Of a stretch of 64,000 nucleotides of DNA, positions 1 to 11,800 are shown piece by piece. Below the pieces are notes generated by a model that was given only the letters and a program-made list of their open reading frames with translations, was not told the DNA's origin and ran no database searches. The position numbers and the translations under genes were made by a program. Numbering within the stretch: position 1 is the stretch's first letter; every line of letters begins with the position of its first letter. The stretch comes from Pelecanus crispus (Eukaryota > Chordata > Aves > Pelecaniformes > Pelecanidae): positions 155,354,191 through 155,418,190 of the forward strand of contig NC_134644.1 in assembly GCF_030463565.1 (NCBI RefSeq), read 5' to 3'.

Positions 1-3000
1 AATGATGTGAAAGAGAATGGTATTTACACCTTGAGGTTTAACTTCCCCTAATGTAAGACTTGTATTAAAAACACCCTCCACACTTAAAAGCCTGACAGTT
101 GTCTTCATTTTTGCCCAGGGATTGGCACCTAGGGGTCTGTAGTGAGTTGGGGAACAGGAGCAGATATGCAGCAAATTATGCCTTTCCTTCCTGATGATCA
201 GCAGGTGCACAGACAGCAAGGAATGCAGTTATCCTATTTTTCCACAGTTTTATCTCCTTGTAATTTCCCAAGGCCCATAAAAATAATGATGAATAGATCA
301 GCGATCCAGTTACAATAAACTTACTTTTTTTTCCTGGTAAGGGAGCCTCTGGCCTTTCTGATTTTACAAAACAGGAGAGGGAGATTATTAAAAGGGCACA
401 GTTAAAAATGAAAAGATCAGAAATAAAATAGAGCCTATCACTTAACTCTTGGGTTTTATTGTACTTAGGGTGATCTCAAACTTGTATTTCTCCCTTGGAT
501 CCTGCTAGTATACTACCACATAATGAAGAGAGAAAAAAAAAATATTACTGCAAGTTTTAAAGTGCCTCAAATTTGCAATGACTTTTGGAAAAGTGAGTAG
601 ACCAATAACCATCAAACACCAAGAGATGAGTTACACTACCCCCATGCAGTTACTATGTCTATGTGAAAAAGCTGTGCAGCAGATGGTAACTCCAGCAATT
701 CTTTGTTATATTTACTTTATTTACATACAAATGAATGGATTTTCCTTTTCAATTTATTTTTCGTTTGTATCACCAGCTCTGCCCAGTCTTGGCAAGTGGA
801 GAAATACAAATGACTTTGCATTACAGATATTATTTGCTACCATAAATGAAGCCTGCTTTGAACTCGACCTTCTCGGTTCAGGTGGGACACAGAAAAGCTA
901 GTTAGATCTGTACCCTCTTCCCTGTAACAGTGCTTGCCTATCTGTGAAGGATGTTGTATGCATAGATCTTTTAGTGAAACACCTGAATTCAAGAACAGAA
1001 AGTATTTTAACAGCAAATATCAAGCAAAGATAATAGTGTAACAACAACCCTAATTTTCTCTTTAGAGGAACTGAGCCTGTCACTTCTGAACATGAAAATG
1101 TTAGCTTGCTCTAGTGATTCATGCCCTTCTATTTTGGGGCAAATGTATGGGCCACATACTTATTTAGATGTTTCTCTCCAAGGAAATAAGGTTTGTTGCT
1201 GAATTGTTACCAAATCCTGAACTAATAGCGAACACAATGTGTAGAAGCATTCTGTACAATTACTTCATCTTTGGTAGCCATGAAATGCCCCAGAAAGAGA
1301 GAAAAGCCGTAGTGGAAGAATTCTTCCTACCATGTACAGCAATGTCAGAAAGTCTCATTCCTCTGCTTGGTCCAGGTCGTCTCTGGTATGGATTTGTCTG
1401 ATGACTAAAGGGTTGTTACTACCTCCTTGTCCCAAGGATTGTTCCCAAGTTGGAGCTATTTATTGTCCTCCTGTGTCATCAGATATAAGTGTGGTTATGC
1501 AATCTCTGCATTTGTATTGTGGCTGTATCTTTTGTCTCTCTGCACCTCTCTTTAAATATTTTACCCGTTTTTCCCTCTTTGCCAACTATTTTGATTGGAA
1601 ATTTCCAGGGCAGCAGCTCTCATTTGAATGTGCACAGATGAAATCCACATGAAGCTCCTTTTTATAGCAGCAATAGAGCACAGAAACAGAAACATGCTCC
1701 AGCATCAGATTACTGTTGCTTCATTTCTCACATTCCCATTGAGCCCTCTAACACCAGCCGGGTACAACAATTTGTTTTAACACCTTCCTTGTCACTGTTT
1801 TTACTCTTTTGCCCCTAGTATGTGGATATTAAAAAAGCTCTCACAACTGTAATTGATCACAGCTTTTTGAGATCTTTCTTATCTTGTTATTTTATCCGTT
1901 AATTATAGATATATATTGAAATTATAGGTTTCCATGTCAACAAAGTTCCTCTCTCTCCATCCAGCAAGTGAGCTCTTCTTGAAAGCTGGCCAGCTGGCTT
2001 TGTTTTTTTACCTTGGCCTGAGTTTGTGGTGGAAGTAGAAGGCTTGTATTGCTTTCTTAACTGTTTGCATGGAGGATGAATGCATTGTCACAAATGTAGG
2101 CATTATGACTTTACATCATATATTCACCATAAGCAGAGGACAGAGGTAACATCTTTTGGCCTTAGCTGTCCTTGGCTTCAAGCATATATTTGAAACTTGC
2201 GTACCACTGTAGTATCCAGAAAAGAGGAACAATCTTGCACCCAAGTGTGTGAGGAGCTGTAACTGTACTTAGGTTCTTTATAAAGAGTGAGATGCATCTA
2301 GAGGGAAGGTTCAACAAATCTGTTCTCCCTGTTTTATATAATTCTGAAATTTTTGAACCATCTGTCCTGTAAGAAATATTCTCCATTCCAGAAATGAACC
2401 TTCAAAAATACTAAAAGAGTGATGGGATTAAAAAAAATACACTCGGAAACATTTCTTAGGCCCTTTTCCTGAGGTCAGCAGCTCTTGAAAGAAACATATT
2501 TCCACTTGGTGTTGGACCAGGGATTTACAATCAGGAAAATATTCGTTTCATTGATGAACAAATGGTATCTTGAGGCAGGCAAGTTGGAGAACAAGGATAA
2601 GGCAGGTCAGAGCTGCCAGGGACAAGGCAGTTCAGTGGTGCAGCAGAGTGTGTTGGAGGTCCTCAACCACGTTGGAGGTCCTCGCTGGCATTGGAGGTCC
2701 TCTCCTGATCCCAACTGGCCATGAACAGGAGGAGCATCTGGGCGCCACAGCCTGGTGGGAAGGGCAGTGGTCTAGGAGGGAAAGTGCCATGCAGGTCATC
2801 ATCCAGCAAGGTGAAAGGCAACACTCAAGCAAAGAAAAGATATATATATATTTTAAATCATTCTTCAGTCAATTGATTTGATTCATTTGATATTATTTGC
2901 AAAATGCAGCCTCTGTGTCTCACGTACCCTACACGTTTAGTTCTCAGTATAGGTTTTGCCAGGCATCCAAGTTAAGGGGAGTGAAAGTGTGGGGCTTTCA

Positions 3001-3667
3001 AAATTACACCTTCTTTTCTGCAGCATGATAGAGGACAAATGTTTTCATCCCTGCATAAAGGAATAGAGAGAGTTAATAGATTAGCATTCACAAATGCAGG
3101 ATGAAGCCTATGAATAAACTCTCTATGCCATTGCATTTGTATGAACAGCTAATGTAGTTGAAAGCAAAATACATCACAAATTAGAAGTGCAGAGCTTACA
3201 AGGATATTCATAAATGTAAATAGCTGTAGGAAAAATGAAATCTTTCAAAAACACAACCAAGGAAATGAAAAGATACAAGTAATTCAAACAAGCATCAAAG
3301 GCCTGAATTTCTGAGGAGCTGTTGTTAATGAAGAAACAATTGAATTCACAGAGCAGCTATGCTAATGAACTGTGCTTTATGGATGATAATGAAGTATTTT
3401 TTATGAATGCCTAATAAAGACAAAACTGGTGAAACAATGAATAATAATGAAAACTGAGAATCGCTTAGAAATTTAAGGAATTGTGAACAAATATGTTTAT
3501 GCTGTACTGAGAGCAATAATTATTTATGTCCTTTTTGTACTTTCAAGAGCAAGAAATATGAAGTCCCAATTCTCTACAGTATTTAAGCACAAGCTTAAAG
3601 TGGAGCACTGGATTAAATTTGGGTAGTAGTAGGCAGAAGAATGGCTTGGTATCCATGGAGAGTAACA
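1..3667. other. Unique AT-rich DNA, no gene recognised
   Basis: Reading frames here reach about 107 codons but show no family motif and no matching splice signals. Apart from the 19-bp tandem repeat nothing is supported. The AT-rich segment at 3100-3560 has few repeats and could be a conserved non-coding element, which the sequence alone cannot show. Confidence 0.6.
2653..2709. repeat. Three-copy 19-bp tandem repeat
   Basis: TTGGAGGTCCTC occurs at 2653, 2672 and 2691 at an exact 19-bp spacing, with variable last seven bases in each unit. Confidence 0.85.
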
Positions 3668-4771
3668 TAGAATCATGGAATCATAGAATTGTTTAGGTTG
3701 GAAAAGACCTTTGAGATCATCCAGTCCAACAAAGTAGCACTGCCAAGTCTGCCACTAAACCACGTCCCAAAGCACTACATCTACTTGTCTTTTAAATACC
3801 CCCAGGGATGGGGACTCCACCACTTCCCTGGCAGCCTGTTCCAATGCTTGACAACCCTTTCAGTGAAGAAATTTTTCCTAATAGCCTATCTAAACCTTCT
3901 GCTCAACTTGGCGTAGTCTGCAAACTTACTGAGGTTGCACTTGATCCCCTCCTCTAGATGATTGCTAAAGATATTAAACAGAACTGGCCCCAGTACTGAG
4001 CCCTGGGGAACACCACTTGTGACTGGTCACCAACTAGATTTAACTCCATTCATCACAACTCTCTGGGCTTGGCCATTCAGACAGTTTTTTACCCAGCAAA
4101 GAGTACACCCATCCAAGCCATGAGCAGACAGTTTTTCCAGGAGAATGCTGTGGGAAATGGTGTGAAAGGCTTTACTAAAGTCTAGGTAGACAACATCCAC
4201 AGCCTTTCCCTCATCCATTAAGCAGGTCACCTTGTCATAGAAGGAGATCAGGTTAGTCAAGCAGTGCCTGCCTTTTGCAAACCCATGCTGACTGGGCCTG
4301 ATCACCTGGTTGTCCTGTATGTGCTGTGTGATGGCAGTCAAGATGATCTGCTCCATAACCTTCCCCAGCACTGAGGTCAGACTGACAGGCCTGTAGTTCC
4401 CTGGATCCTTTCTTGTAGATGGGTGTCACGTTTGCTACCTCCAGTCATCTGGGACCTCCCCGGTTAGCCCAGACTGTTGATAGATGATTGAATGTGGCTT
4501 GCTGAGCACTTCCACCAGCTCCCTCAGTACCCTTGGGTGGATCCCATCCATCCCCATAGACTTGTGTGTGTCCAAGTGGTGTAGCAGGTCACTAACCATT
4601 TCCCCTTGGATTATGGGGGCTTCATTCTGCTCCTGTCCCTGTCTTCCAGCTCAGGGGGCTGGGTACCCCAAGAACAACTGGTCTTACTATTAAAGACTGA
4701 GGCAAAGAAGGCATTAAGTACCTCAGCCTTTTCCTCATCCTTTGTCACTATGTTTCTCCATGCACCTAATA
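3668..4771 (-). mobile_element. CR1 LINE copy A, 3' part (interrupted by copy B)
   Basis: Read on the minus strand, this segment holds reverse-transcriptase sequence, including a QHGF-type motif and YLDFSKAF (within 4027-4371), then a decayed FADD motif near 3908-3930, then the CR1 3' end with GATTCTATG-like terminal repeats at 3668-3690. The part between the FADD motif and the 3' tail is missing; the junction lies at CAACTTG, 3904-3910. The rest of the same copy resumes at 5700, beyond the inserted copy B. Frameshifts and stops show it is inactive. Confidence 0.88.
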
Positions 4772-5699
4772 AATCATAGAATCATAGAATCGTTTAGGTT
4801 GGAAAAGACCTTTAAGATCATCCAGTCCAACCATTAACCTAACATTACCAAGTCCACACTAAACCAATTAAGGGTAGACTAGACTAAACCATGTCCCAAA
4901 GTGCCACGTCTACCCATTTTTTGAGCACTTCCAGGGATGGAGACTCCACCACCTCTCTGGGCAGCCTGTTCCAATGCTTGACTATTCTTTCCGTGAAGAA
5001 ATTTTTCGTAATATCTAATCTAAACCTCCCCTGACGCAGCTTGAGCCCATTTCCTCTTGTCCTATTGCTAACTACTTGGGAGAAGAGACCAACACCCACC
5101 TCACTACAACCTCCTTTCAGGTAGTTGTAGAGAGCGATAAGGTCTCCCCTCAGCCTCCTCTTCTCCAAACTAAACAACCCCAGCTCCCTCAGCCGCTCCT
5201 CATAAGACCTGTGCTCCAGACCCTTCACCAGCTTCGTTGCCCTTCTCTGAACATGCTCCAGCACCTCAATGTCTTGTATTGAGGGGCCCAAAACTGGACA
5301 GCGCTGAGTACAGGGGAACAATCACCTCCCTGCTCCTGCTCGCCACACTATTCCTGATACAAGCCAGGATGCTGCTGGCCTTCTTGGCCACCTGGGCACA
5401 CTGCTGGCTCATGTTCAGCCACCTGTCAACCAGCACCCCCAGGTCCTTTTCAGCCAGGCAGCTTTCCAGCCACTCTTCCCCAAGCCTGTAGCGTTGCATG
5501 GGGTTGTTGTGACCGAAGTGCAGGACCCGGCACTTGGCCTTATTAAACCTCATACAGTTGGCCTCGGCCCATCAGTCCAGCCTGTCCAGGTCCCTCTGCA
5601 GGGCCATCCTACTCTCGAGCAGATCAACATTCCCACCCAGCTTGGTGTCATCTGCAAACTTACTAAGGGTGCACTCAATCCCCTCATCCAGATTGTTGA
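4772..5699 (-). mobile_element. CR1 LINE copy B, 5'-truncated, nested in copy A
   Basis: This is a 3' CR1 fragment inserted into copy A. Its minus-strand frames (4884-5321 and 5266-5553) encode the C-terminal part of ORF2, with motifs such as [20 protein letters not shown] and [19 protein letters not shown], and the FADDTKLGG motif lies close to its truncated 5' end. The terminal repeats TCATAGAATC lie at 4772-4790. The host element reads ATAAA before the insertion and ATAAA again after it (5700-5704), either a short target duplication or microhomology. Confidence 0.88.
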
Positions 5700-5876
5700 T
5701 AAAAGGATGAAGATTCTCCTTAGCTCTCCTTTCGTTGCTAGTGTATTTATAGAAATTTTTTTTATTGCCTTTTACAGCAGTAGCCAGATTAAGTTGTAGT
5801 TGGGCTTTGGCCCTTCTAATTTTCTCCCTGCATAAGCTCATGACATCCTTGTAGTCATCCAGGACTACAGGGTCTA
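5700..5876 (-). mobile_element. CR1 LINE copy A, 5' remainder
   Basis: The minus strand encodes the basic segment that precedes the RT domain ([20 protein letters not shown] and onward). Comparison with the plus-strand copy at 33070-33160 shows the same segment ([20 protein letters not shown]) just upstream of RT. It is therefore the continuation of copy A past the inserted copy B. The element is 5'-truncated here, and sequence after about 5876 shows no CR1 similarity. Confidence 0.8.
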
Positions 5877-8800
5877 ATATGAATAAGCATGATGTATGGC
5901 TGCTATGCTGGACCATATGGGAAACCAGTGGGCAAATACACTCTGATGTGTGGCTAGCAATGAGCAGGGTCTGCCCCAAAAGTTTGGCAACAACACAGAT
6001 GCTATGCACAAGGGTAGGAAATGGTTTGCAGACTCCCAAAACAACATGGTATTTGCAGTCAGGAATTCTACAGAATTAAAATACCGTGCTCTGAACACAG
6101 AAAAGATCATATAGACTCTTACTCGCAGACTGTAGATTTTATGATCAAAAGCTGTGTATTTAGGAAATATTAAAACTATGTACATGATAATTAAAAATTT
6201 TTAAGAGTAAGGTATTTTGCAGTGCAATTAAAGATATTTTGTGCAGCACCTATAAGCATGGGAGCAGTTACCTGATATTTCTTTCCCAGATTGATGTTCA
6301 GCTGTGTTCTTAACCTCCTTGTGTTTTTAAGGCTTCCCACTTTACAAACTCTAGTAAACATATTGTTCTTTACATCAACGTTGGTTCCTAGCACTCCTGA
6401 AAAATAAAATAAAGCAAATCAAACCGGAAAACAATGAAATAAGCAGCAAAGAGTTTTGCATTTACCCAGGAATGCCACAAGATGTCAGAATCTGCAAGTG
6501 CTAGGTTCATAACAGCTGCCACAACTTGAAATAGCACATCCCTTTTTCTCTTTCCTCTGGATATCTAGGGGTTTTTATTCCTAGTCTTTTCTGTCTACCT
6601 ACTGTTCTCTAGATACAGCTGTATCATAAATACAGAAATCCCTTACATGGGAATAACCCTATATGAATTATTATGGCTACCAAAGGTAGAAATAAAAATT
6701 TCTTTACCAGTTAAATGTAGAAGATGTATCATGTTAATGTGAGATTTAAAATGTTTTTACTGGGAAGCCACAAGCTTTTTGCTCCTGATGCTGAATCATA
6801 ATTCTTGTTTTTCTCCAAAAAGCTCTGTTAGTTTCTGGATTTTTTTTCCTGTTATCTTGCAAAATGATTTTGAAAGTTTATTTGCCCCCAACTTCTTACT
6901 CATCTATTGACATGTTCTATTATATTTCAAAGAAAAGCCTCTACCTGTTGCTCCCACAAGCATCATTTCTGCAGAATAAGAGCAGTGTGCAGTCTCTGGG
7001 CCCATTCATATTTTTTCCAGCACAGCATTTATCCTGTGCTGATGAATGTAGGACTTGGGCCTGTGATCAGAGCTGTTCCTGCCTGCCTGCAGCAGGGTTC
7101 TCAGGCCTCAAAAGGAGATGTAGCGCCTTCTGCTATTCTAGAGAGGGAAACTTGTTCCCCCTAAAAGATGTCATGTTAACCTTACAGAAGACTAAGTTCC
7201 AAAAGATATCTCTTTTTTCCAGAACATCTTTTCATTGAGTCATATGGCTGTAAGTATTCCTGTTGACTAGATGTACTATTAACTTCTTTTAGCATTTTGC
7301 CTCATTCTTGGTCCCTGGGATCTTGGTAGAGTCACACTTGGATAACACACAAAATCTTCTGTCTGTTAACGAGCTCACCTTTAAGGCTACTCGTACAGGT
7401 GCAGAGCACATGAAGATACAGTCCATGCTCAGGTGGCTTGTTAAAACCTGGCTCATGTGAGCTAAGAATAGCACCGAGAGCTTGACAGCAAGGACTTCTG
7501 CACAGTTTGCATAAATCTTCTGGGGAGGCACATCCCATGCTTTGCCAAATGAGGGCTTTAAGCACGTGCTGAACTGCAGGAGTGCACTTACATCCCACCA
7601 GGCACAGACCTGTGCTGCTTGCAGAAGATGAGAAAGCTTAAACTTGACCTTCTTCTTAATCAACTGCTTATACTCTTTGCTGGACTGGAGCCTAAGGCTT
7701 TTGTGTCTCCAGCAGCAAGCTTTTAATCTTCTATTTTGGCATCTGATCTAGGCCATTCTCTGGTGCTATTTAAGTTATCAACATGGAAATGTTGTCATCT
7801 AGGAAAATACCATAAACTTTTCTCTCCTGTATTTTGGTATACCTTCCTTATCCTGACAATGACGGTGAAAAATACGTCAACAGCTACTGTTATACTCTAA
7901 AACCAACAATATAACCTTGGTCACCTTGTTGCAATATTTGTTTATGAGAAATGTCATTCTATGTAGCATACGCTTTAAATTTGGCCAAAACACATATGAA
8001 CATCATTCTGAGCTTCCTCTCAGCCTTCCAGTTGAGTGGGCAGCCATCCACCGTGTTCTCTTTGTTAGAATCACATTGGGGTTTTTTGGGGTTTTTTTTA
8101 ATCTAATGAATGCATCCAATTAGATACTCACTTTTCAGTCTGAGGGCAGCCTGGAAACAAATAGATGAGACTAATGGAATCCTAATGGCCTGTAAAAATG
8201 AACCTTTTATTGTGATATTTTAAAGCTTTTAATGAGTTATTTTGCTTCTGTTGCTGTCTGAGTGCAGAATATGGGCACAGTCCTCTAACATGTCAAGTGA
8301 ATTTGTTTAAGCAAATAAATAGAAATATATTTAATGCACATATTTGAACTCTGGAGAGCTCTTATTTTGGTTTGAGTGACTAATAGAAACCAAGACTATA
8401 ATTGCTACTTGTCTGTGTTCATGCTTAAGATGAGTAGGCAGGACTTGGCACATGCTCACTATCTACCAAAAAACCCCCATGTGACATTTTAGATGTTGAC
8501 AGCTTAAAAAAATAGACCAGGGTAGCCAAGAATTATAGTATGACTTCAGTTATTTAGTTGATGGGCTGACTTGTCTAATGCCAAGCTAAAGTGGTGAAGC
8601 ACTTAACTGAAGTAAGACAGATGGTCAGTGAATCAACATTTCTGTGGAGAGTGATGCTTTTATCCATTTTTCCAGTTCTCTTAGCATTGTTATCACAGTA
8701 TTGATCCAAGCATTGGACTTTGTATCAATTTGCATCACCTGATATCATATGATCAGGGATAAGAGCAAACATAATCTTTCTCCAAGAAAGATGCAATTTT

Positions 8801-11800
8801 AATAAGCCTTCTGGAGAAAACAGCTGTGGCAATTTTCATGGAAAACTAGAGGTCAACCCTCCATTTACATACATATTTAAACCCTTTAAAAGCATTCTTC
8901 TGCATACACATTTCTGTTACATTACCTTTAAAAACATTTTGTTCCTTGCTGCTTAGGAAGATGTCAGAGATCTATAATTCAGGACCTCCTGTTTTGAGCA
9001 CCACTGTACTAAACAGTACCAAACAGGCTGCTGCTAGTGCTATTTCATAATTTCTCTAAAATAAATTATTTTAGGGGTTGGAGGGTTTTTTCATCATCAC
9101 AATAAAATGTTCAGATTTTCATGAATTAGCAACTTCTAAGACAGAAAATATTACAACTGCATTTTTGTGACCAGGTTTACTTCTCAGCTAAGTGTTAGTC
9201 TCTGCCTTTTCCTGCTCTGGTGCTCATGGGTAGAAACAAACAAACATTTTTTAAAATTCTCCTCCATATCATGTATCTGAACTCTCTGGCGATACAGATC
9301 ATTTGTGTAAAACAGGAGCTTTGGATACCTTCTGCAGCTGGTGGGAGTGCACCAAGCACCAGCAGCCAGTGCTCCTCTCAGCCATGCCTGAAATGGGCAC
9401 TCCTGTCAACAAACCAGAGCCACGTTCATGGTCTGTAAGAGGAGGCCAGGTTACAGCACACCATGCTATTTATGCAATGAGCTTGTCCACAATTTTTACC
9501 TTATGATCCCTCTCCTCCATAGGCATGACAGCTTCCTGATGTGCAAGCTGACTTTCCACCAGTCAGCCCAGGCAGGGACTTCAGTGACTTTGGTTTTCTC
9601 CCCCTGGTTCCATTCTCTCACATAATACACACAACCTTCTCCATTTTGATTTGTTTTACTTGCTCCATATTTACATTTTTGAAAATGTTTTTTGGTCAGG
9701 AAGGTGAAGAAGGAGATGTCAGAGTACAGCTTTGTAATTGCAATGAACTATCTTTACTGGAGCACTGCAGTTCACCCCCAGGGCTTTCACCTGGATGTAG
9801 GGAGAGCAGGACATATGCATTATATAGTGCTACAATAATTTTATGTCCAAACCACTATATGCTAAACTGCTTCCATTAGTATAATCTAATTTCATGAAGG
9901 AAAAAAACAAAAAACCAAAACCAGCTGTCTCAAGATTAAGCACATTTTCCTTTACTCTGGCTTTTTAGTAGAATATCAAAGCTAGTCTGTAATACAGGTC
10001 TTGTGCTTTCAAGATATCCAACCACTTGAAATCACTTAACTTAAAAAAATACCAAAAGTTCCAGGAAAGGTAAGATAATTTACTTTATTCTTGTAGCACC
10101 CCAGAAGTAGAGGCTTATGTGCAGCTCTTGCAACAGGCTGCTACAGGTGCTAGAAGTTTATTTGGGTTCATGATTTGACAACTTCATGGAAGAGAAATCC
10201 ATTGGGGTTTCCTAAATGCACAGATATCACAAGACTTATGAAGCTTGTAAGCTGCAAATGACTGGAGAAGACCCCTAAGATGTGATGTGTGTGTGCTTGC
10301 CCTATTCTTGTGCTTTTGCCTAGACATCCGTTTTTGGCTTTGGACTGATCCAGTATGTTTGCTTTTATGTTCTTACTCAGAGAACTTTCTGGAGATCCAG
10401 TCCAAGAGAGAGAAAAAAATTTTGCCAGGAACATGAAGCACAGTGTCCTACACCATCCTTATGGAGTGAGTGGTAAGAAACAGTTTTCAAGCACCGTGTG
10501 GTTTGGCCTCTGAGGAGCTGTTGTCACCCATGTTGCTGGTGACAGAGTTCAGTACACACACACACAAAATTCCTGGGAATTCTTGCTCTAATCTAAACCC
10601 AGAAGCAGTCTGCTCAAACAAAACAATTTTGTGCACTTCCAAATTAAAGTGTTTACATGGAAAATGAACATTTCGCTCTGAGGTAAGCTTCAGAAAATAT
10701 ATTATGGATTGATAGATTTTGATTGTGTCACTTAAAAAGCTATTGAAAACAACTCATTCAAGAGTTAGAGTGATGAGATGGTGCTAGAACTCATAAACAA
10801 CAGACCATGGCTCTGCTTTGAATAAAATTTCCTGAATTAAAACTCAAGGGAACAATAGGAGTTATTATAGTGACTGATCCTGTAGAAAGAGTGTTTCCTG
10901 TAGAAACAATCCCAACTGCAGGCATAATCAAAGTAATGGCAACAAAGATTCCCTCCTTCTTGGCAGTTTAGCTTTAGTTTTGCTTTTTGACTTTGCAAAT
11001 ACCTGCAAGTACAATGTTGAAAAATGACTAAACTCAGCATTTATTATCCTGAATCAACATAAATGTTTCTCTCAATTGAAAATCTCTCTCCTTTGTTCTT
11101 GGGTTTAACCATTAAGACCTCTGGATGAGAAAGGTCCTACCAATCAGTACTGCACTGGAGGAGCAGGGTTAGTCATAGGCCTAGTGTGATTTCTCAGCGG
11201 CCGTGCACCGTCAGGGCTGAGTAGCACTACTGCTGTTATTAAAACATGAAATTCGAGTGGTATACACCAAGACAAAGTGATGCACTTCAGCATTGGGGCC
11301 ACCCTCATCCATTACACCAGTACCGGTAAGGCTCCCATTAACCCCCATCCCTACCAGGCTTGGCTGTCACTGCTGCTGACCCACAGCCCCTCCTCATGGG
11401 TGATGGCAGCAGCAGCAGGCAGAGGGGTGTGGAGGTATGACCCCTATTTGGAGCTACTGAAACCCTCAGAGGCTGCCTCAGACAAGTGTCCCTTTCACCC
11501 TGCCCTTGGTACGGCTCTTGATGCACAGTTAGAGAAATCTGTGTATCAGGAGATATCCCAGGTCACTGTAGATAGTGTTGTCTCCTGACACTGAATACAT
11601 ACTGCAATCTAAATTTGATGTTGCTGAAGCTAATGGAAGAATTCTGGATTTGAGTTGAGCCAATGCAGGATTTTGAGTGAAAATATCCAGAAAGAATATC
11701 TGCACCTCTAACACCTACTGAGCTGGGACTGAGGCAACTCAGCCCTGCCACAGAGCCGCTCTTCACTCCTTAGAAATGTCGGGTGGGTTCAGCTCTGGAC

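Noticed and set aside
5572-6039. 155-codon minus-strand frame with both pre-RT and FADD motifs
   Set aside because: It crosses the boundary between two nested CR1 copies and runs into non-CR1 sequence; it is not a real protein.
8078-8099. GGGGTTTTTTGGGGTTTTTTTT as a telomere-like or G-quadruplex sequence
   Set aside because: Only two G-tracts are present, too few for an intramolecular quadruplex, and the unit is not the vertebrate telomere repeat.
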